Positions 13,656 to 17,403 of a DNA stretch of 17,403 bases are shown piece by piece. A program made the position numbers and the translations under genes. Location: contig JBEIGE010000041.1 of the NCBI GenBank assembly GCA_040382055.1, positions 1 through 17,403 of the forward strand. Reading direction: 5' to 3'. The notes under the pieces were generated by a model, which saw only the letters and a program-made list of their open reading frames with translations, did not search any database and was not told where the DNA came from. Each line of letters begins with the position of its first letter. Positions within the stretch are counted from its first letter, which is position 1. This DNA is from JBEIGE01 sp040382055 (GTDB lineage Bacteria; Pseudomonadota; Gammaproteobacteria; Burkholderiales; Burkholderiaceae_C).

Positions 13656-14815
13656 GCGGCCAGATTTTCAAGAACACGGCGGTAGATGTTCTTGAGCGGC
13701 TCGATGTCAGACAGGTGGATGTACTCGTCAATTTTGTGAATGCTGGCGTTGGGCGGCCCCAACTCAACAACCTGGGGGCAGATTTTGGCAATAAAGCGCC
13801 CGTCGCTGGTGCCGCCCGTGGTGGAGAGTTCGGTCTCCAGCCCGGTCTCGGACCGGATGGCCTGGCGAACGGCTTCTACCAGGGTGCCGGGCGTGGTCAG
13901 GAACGGCAGGCCGCCGATGGTCCAGGCCAGGTCAAAGTCCAGGCCGTGTTTGTTGAGCACATCCACCAGCCGCTGCTGCAAGCGCTCGGGGCTTGATTCG
14001 GTTGAAAACCGGAAATTGAAGTCCACCACCACGTTGCCGGGAATCACGTTGCTGGCACCCGTGCCGCCATGGATATTGCTGATTTGCCAGGAGGTGGGCT
14101 GGAAAAACGCATTGCCCTGATCCCACTGCGTGGCCACCAGCTCCGCCATGGCAGGCGCAAACAAGTGCATGGGATTTTTGGCCAGGTGCGGGTAGGCAAT
14201 ATGACCCTGAATGCCTTTGACGGTGAGCTTTCCGCTCATGGTGCCACGGCGGCCGTTTTTGATCATGTCACCGGTGCGGTTAACGCCTGTGGGTTCCCCG
14301 ACGAGGCAAAAGTCGATCTTTTCACCCCGGTTCTGCAGGGCCTGGCAGACCACCACAGTGCCGTCATGGGCGGGGCCTTCTTCGTCGCTGGTGAGCAAAA
14401 AGCCGATCGAAAGATTGGCCGCGGGTTGTGCCGCAACAAATTCTTCCACCGCCACAATGAACGCGGCGATCGAGGTTTTCATGTCGCTGCTGCCCCGGCC
14501 ATAGAGTTTTCCGTCACGGTGCACCGGGTCAAACGGCGGGCTGCTCCACTGCTCCAGCGGACCGGTGGGAACAACATCGGTATGACCGGCAAATACAATC
14601 AATTTAGGAGCATCAACCCCAGTCTGGGCATGGGCTGAAGGCCTTTTTGCCCATAAGTTCGTCACGCGAAAGCTGTCTGGCCCGCTGACGATGGACTCAC
14701 AGACAAACCCCAAGGGTGTCAGGCGCTGGGTGATCAGAGCCTGGCAGCCGGCGTCCAGCGGGGTTACCGAGGGCCGGGCGATCAGCTGTTCGGTCAGTTC
14801 AAGGGTCAGACTCAT
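13652..14815 (-). CDS. dapE: Succinyl-diaminopimelate desuccinylase
   Basis: This 387-residue M20 metallopeptidase-family enzyme hydrolyses N-succinyl-LL-diaminopimelate to LL-diaminopimelate and succinate, the step feeding meso-DAP and lysine. Metal ligands and catalytic residues are visible: His78 in VFAGHTDVVPTGP, Asp111 in GRGSSDMKTS, Glu145-Glu146 in LTSDEEGPAHDGT, and a final His near residue 360 in GPPNASIHKIDEY. The dimerisation domain lies between (RRGTMSGKLTVKGIQGHIAY). Length is close to the usual 375-380. It follows dapD by 70 bases and is probably in the same transcription unit. Cytoplasmic. Confidence 0.96.
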   Translation of the reverse strand: MSLTLELTEQLIARPSVTPLDAGCQALITQRLTPLGFVCESIVSGPDSFRVTNLWAKRPSAHAQTGVDAPKLIVFAGHTDVVPTGPLEQWSSPPFDPVHRDGKLYGRGSSDMKTSIAAFIVAVEEFVAAQPAANLSIGFLLTSDEEGPAHDGTVVVCQALQNRGEKIDFCLVGEPTGVNRTGDMIKNGRRGTMSGKLTVKGIQGHIAYPHLAKNPMHLFAPAMAELVATQWDQGNAFFQPTSWQISNIHGGTGASNVIPGNVVVDFNFRFSTESSPERLQQRLVDVLNKHGLDFDLAWTIGGLPFLTTPGTLVEAVRQAIRSETGLETELSTTGGTSDGRFIAKICPQVVELGPPNASIHKIDEYIHLSDIEPLKNIYRRVLENLAA

Positions 14816-14885
14816 GCGTGTGGGGTATCTCTATAGAAGGAATGGAACGTGAGCGGGTCAACGCCAGCGTTGGTGGCTGCTGCGC

Positions 14886-15710
14886 TTAATCCCGCAGCAG
14901 ATCATTCAGGCTGGTCTTGGCGCGAGTTTGGGCATCGACGCGCTTGACGATCACCGCACAGTACAGGCTGTACTTGCCGTCCGCGCTGGGCAGGTTGCCG
15001 GAGACGACCACCGAGCCCGCAGGGATGCGGCCATAGGTGACGGTGCCGGTGGCGCGGTCATAAATTTTGGTGCTTTGACCGATGTAAACACCCATGGAGA
15101 TCACCGAGTTTTCCTCAACGATCACGCCTTCAACCACCTCGGAGCGCGCGCCGATAAAACAGTTGTCTTCAATGATGGTGGGGTTGGCCTGCAAGGGCTC
15201 AAGCACGCCGCCCAGGCCCACGCCGCCAGACAAATGCACGTTTTTGCCGACCTGGGCGCAACTGCCAACCGTAGCCCAGGTGTCGACCATGGTGCCTTCA
15301 TCGACATAAGCCCCGATATTCACGTAAGAGGGCATCAGGATGGCCCCTTTGGCAATGTAGCTGCCGCGCCGGGCTACCGCAGGGGGCACCACGCGCACAC
15401 CGCTGTCCTTCATCTGCGCTTCAGTCAAGTGGGCAAATTTGGTTTGTACCTTGTCGTAAAACCCCAGATCACCAGCCTTGATGACAGCGTTGTCCTTGAG
15501 GCGGAAAGACAGCAACACGGCTTTTTTGATCCACTGGTGCACGGTCCACTGGCCGACGCTTTGGCGTGTGGCCACCCGCAGGCGGCCTTTGTTCAGCTCG
15601 GTAATGACGTACTCAACGGCATCACTGACTTCTTTTGAAGCCGATTTGGCGGAGATGTTGGCCCGGTCTTCCCAGGCGGTGTCGATGATGTGTTGGAGTT
15701 GCTGTGTCAT
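14886..15710 (-). CDS. dapD: 2,3,4,5-tetrahydropyridine-2,6-dicarboxylate N-succinyltransferase
   Basis: This 274-residue enzyme transfers succinyl from succinyl-CoA to tetrahydrodipicolinate, opening the succinylase branch of DAP synthesis. The N-terminal helical domain (MTQQLQHIIDTAWEDRANIS) is followed by a left-handed beta-helix built of hexapeptide repeats from about residue 105 to 230 (GAILMPSYVNIGAYVDEGTM, SGGVGLGGVLEP). The C-terminus is the usual KRVDAQTRAKTSLNDLLRD. The protein works as a cytoplasmic trimer in the family. I chose ATG 15708-15710 from the family start; a longer frame to 15977 overlaps dapC and has no homology sense. It begins 25 bases after the dapC stop. Confidence 0.97.
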   Translation of the reverse strand: MTQQLQHIIDTAWEDRANISAKSASKEVSDAVEYVITELNKGRLRVATRQSVGQWTVHQWIKKAVLLSFRLKDNAVIKAGDLGFYDKVQTKFAHLTEAQMKDSGVRVVPPAVARRGSYIAKGAILMPSYVNIGAYVDEGTMVDTWATVGSCAQVGKNVHLSGGVGLGGVLEPLQANPTIIEDNCFIGARSEVVEGVIVEENSVISMGVYIGQSTKIYDRATGTVTYGRIPAGSVVVSGNLPSADGKYSLYCAVIVKRVDAQTRAKTSLNDLLRD

Positions 15711-15735
15711 AAAGGTACTTAAAGGTTTTCGAGTT

Positions 15736-16926
15736 TCAGGTTCTGGATCGGATAAATTGGACAATTCTCTGTGCGGCTTCCTGGCACTCTGCAGTGCTGG
15801 CAACCAGGGCCATGCGGATACGCTTTGCTCCCGGATTGACGCCATGGACCTCACGCGCAAGATAACTGCCGGGCAAAACGGTGACATTGTAAAGAGCGAG
15901 CAGATCCCGTGCGAAATCGGCGTCATTGCCTTGGATGCCTGCCCAGAGGTAAAAACCGGCGTCGGGCAGCGCCACATCCATCACCTCGGCCAGTACCGGT
16001 GTGACCTGCGCAAATTTGTCGCGGTACAGCTGGCGGTTTTCTACGACATGCTGTTCATCGTTCCAGGCCGCCACGCTGGCGGCCTGAACCACCGTACTCA
16101 TGGCGCTGCCGTGGTAGGTGCGGTAGAGCAAAAACTGTTTGATCAGCGCTGCGTCACCCGCCACAAAGCCACTGCGCATGCCTGGAACATTGCTGCGTTT
16201 GGACAGGCTGGTCATCGAGATCAGGTTTTTGAAATCATGCCGCCCCAGCTTGGAGGCCGCTTCCAGCCCGCCCAGCGGCGGCTCATCGCGGAAATAGATT
16301 TCGCTGTAACACTCGTCAGAGGCAATCACAAAGCCATAACGGTCACTGAGCTCAAACAGTTTTTTCCATTCGGCCAGCGGCATGACGGCACCGGTAGGGT
16401 TGCCCGGCGAACACACAAAAATCATCTGGGTTCGCGCCCATAGCTCTGGCGGCACGCTGTCCCAGTCCACGGCAAAGTTAAGCGCCGGGTCGCTGGCCAC
16501 ATAGTGGGGTTGCGCCCCGGCCAAGATGACTGCGCCTTCGTAGATTTGGTAGAAGGGGTTGGGGCAAAGGACGGCAGCACCGGGTTTTGAGGCGTCAACA
16601 AGGGTTTGGGTCAGGGCGAACAGCGCTTCGCGAGAGCCGTTGACAGGCAGAATTTGCGTGGCAGGATTCACGGCTACCGCGTAACGCCGGTGCAGCCAGG
16701 CCGCCACCGCCTCGCGCAGGGCGGGCTCACCCGCGGTGGCGGGATAGCTGGACAGCCCGGCCAAGTGGCTGGTCAGTGCGTTTTTGATCAACTCCGGTGT
16801 TGCGTGGCGGGGTTCCCCGATGCCCAGGCTGATGGGGCGGTAGTCGGGGTTGGGCTGGACACCGGCGAAGAGTTGTTTGAGCCGCTCGAACGGGTAGGGC
16901 TGAAGACGGGATAAATTCGGGTTCAT
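15736..16926 (-). CDS. dapC: Succinyldiaminopimelate transaminase
   Basis: This 396-residue fold-type I, PLP-dependent aminotransferase has SLGIGEPRH near residues 33-41, PVNGSREALF (94-103) at the phosphate-binding site and CSPGNPTGA with Asn176. It also has IASDECYSEIYF with Asp204 and Tyr207, and the PLP lysine Lys243 in TSLSKRSNVPGMRSGF. Wording matches the DapC group that makes N-succinyl-LL-diaminopimelate from the keto acid and glutamate. Being first in the minus-strand run dapC-dapD-dapE supports this over other aminotransferases. Its promoter must lie in the 205 bases shared with smc. No strong Shine-Dalgarno is visible before ATG 16924-16926. Confidence 0.94.
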   Translation of the reverse strand: MNPNLSRLQPYPFERLKQLFAGVQPNPDYRPISLGIGEPRHATPELIKNALTSHLAGLSSYPATAGEPALREAVAAWLHRRYAVAVNPATQILPVNGSREALFALTQTLVDASKPGAAVLCPNPFYQIYEGAVILAGAQPHYVASDPALNFAVDWDSVPPELWARTQMIFVCSPGNPTGAVMPLAEWKKLFELSDRYGFVIASDECYSEIYFRDEPPLGGLEAASKLGRHDFKNLISMTSLSKRSNVPGMRSGFVAGDAALIKQFLLYRTYHGSAMSTVVQAASVAAWNDEQHVVENRQLYRDKFAQVTPVLAEVMDVALPDAGFYLWAGIQGNDADFARDLLALYNVTVLPGSYLAREVHGVNPGAKRIRMALVASTAECQEAAQRIVQFIRSRT

Positions 16927-17131
16927 GGTGGGCGATTATCGTTTTGATTCGATTGCGCATTCGGCATCTGGCCACGGTGGCCGCATCGGATTCAGATCCT
17001 GGCTGACCTGATGAATAATAGGGGCGTGAATGCGTCTGTGGCAGACCCTGAACCGTCAGCGACTTCCGGCGCTCCAGGATTAGTCTAATTTCTCAATGTA
17101 ATCAACAAGTTAGCTTCAAGCTGAGTCAAGC
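16927..17131. promoter_or_regulatory. Divergent dapC/smc intergenic region
   Basis: These 205 bases must hold promoters for dapC (minus) and smc (plus). GGCCAC-G-GTGGCC at 16970-16982 is a perfect 6-bp palindrome 43 bases upstream of dapC and could be an operator. AT-rich DNA at 17080-17110 is a plausible place for the smc promoter. I could not fit a convincing -35/-10 pair. Confidence 0.4.
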
Positions 17132-17403
17132 GTGCGTCTCAATTCCATCAAACTTTCCGGTTTCAAGTCGTTTGCCGAGCCCACCAATTTTGTGCTGCCC
17201 GGTCAACTCGTGGGCGTGGTGGGCCCCAATGGCTGTGGCAAGTCCAACATCATGGATGCAGTGCGCTGGGTATTGGGCGAGAGCCGCGCAAGCGAATTGC
17301 GTGGTGAGTCCATGCAGGATGTCATCTTCAATGGCACCAACTTACGCAAGCCCGCCAGCCGGGCCAGTGTGGAGCTGGTGTTTGACAATGCCGACCACCG
17401 GGC
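17132..17403 (+). CDS. smc: Chromosome segregation ATPase SMC (N-terminal part)
   Basis: The first 90 codons of SMC are present. Its N-terminal ATPase lobe starts VRLNSIKLSGFKSFAEPT, followed by Walker A GPNGCGKSN (about 31-39) and MDAVRWVLGESRASELRG, all strongly conserved. SMC forms a ring with ScpA and ScpB that compacts and aligns the chromosome. I chose GTG 17132-17134 because it sits right at the conserved protein start; a weak CTGAG lies upstream. The gene runs off the right edge. It is the only convincing plus-strand gene in the window. Confidence 0.96.
   Translation, partial: MRLNSIKLSGFKSFAEPTNFVLPGQLVGVVGPNGCGKSNIMDAVRWVLGESRASELRGESMQDVIFNGTNLRKPASRASVELVFDNADHR

Noticed and set aside
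15711..15977. Extended dapD start
   Set aside because: It overlaps dapC in another frame, and DapD proteins begin at the MTQQLQ-like sequence.
1..17403. CRISPR arrays, tRNA or rRNA genes
   Set aside because: No regularly spaced repeats and no tRNA- or rRNA-like sequence were recognised by eye on either strand.

Overview
The window looks like chromosomal DNA of a beta-proteobacterium of the order Burkholderiales, probably Comamonadaceae (Rhodoferax/Polaromonas-like). This is inferred from the run dapC-dapD-dapE-prmB-yheS placed divergently from smc, the fairly high GC, and the protein sequences. No species call is possible from sequence alone. Apart from smc at the right edge, every convincing gene is on the minus strand, so transcription runs from right to left.

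Right third (10.8-17.4 kb): conserved housekeeping DNA. dapC, dapD and dapE encode three enzymes of the succinylase branch of lysine/diaminopimelate synthesis. dapE overlaps prmB (ribosomal protein L3 glutamine methyltransferase) by 4 bases. prmB overlaps the ABC-F ATPase gene yheS by 4 bases. smc starts at 17132 on the plus strand and runs off the window.

Middle (3.9-10.4 kb): an accessory region made of three head-to-tail units, each led by an AraC-type regulator. Unit A is intact: AraC, then a DUF3703-membrane-metallo-beta-lactamase fusion protein, then a transglutaminase-like protein. Unit C has an intact AraC, but in its fusion gene the metallo-beta-lactamase part has been replaced by a gene for a six-helix membrane protein. 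Debris of the metallo-hydrolase and the transglutaminase remains around it. Unit B keeps only about 12 codons of araC and a stub of the fusion gene, followed by a gene for a secreted alpha/beta hydrolase with an aspartate nucleophile. In B and C the foreign gene begins just after the same point of the fusion gene. An 18-bp imperfect palindrome lies 55-57 bases upstream of the fusion start codon in all three units. This repeated regulator-leader-variable-cargo layout is the most unusual feature here.

Left (1-3.9 kb): a DUF433/DUF5615 toxin-antitoxin pair lies between two 141-bp direct copies of the start and upstream DNA of a membrane-bound metal-dependent hydrolase gene. The right-hand copy is joined, at a shared 8-base sequence, to a 77-bp copy of the 3' part of yheS, whose source lies about 7.3 kb away. 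An inverted, diverged 72-bp repeat follows. The membrane hydrolase gene overlaps a lipase/dienelactone-hydrolase-like gene by 4 bases. A PIN-domain gene lacking a recognisable N-terminus runs off the left edge.

No tRNA, rRNA, CRISPR array, transposase or integrase was recognised. All alignments between repeats were made by eye.
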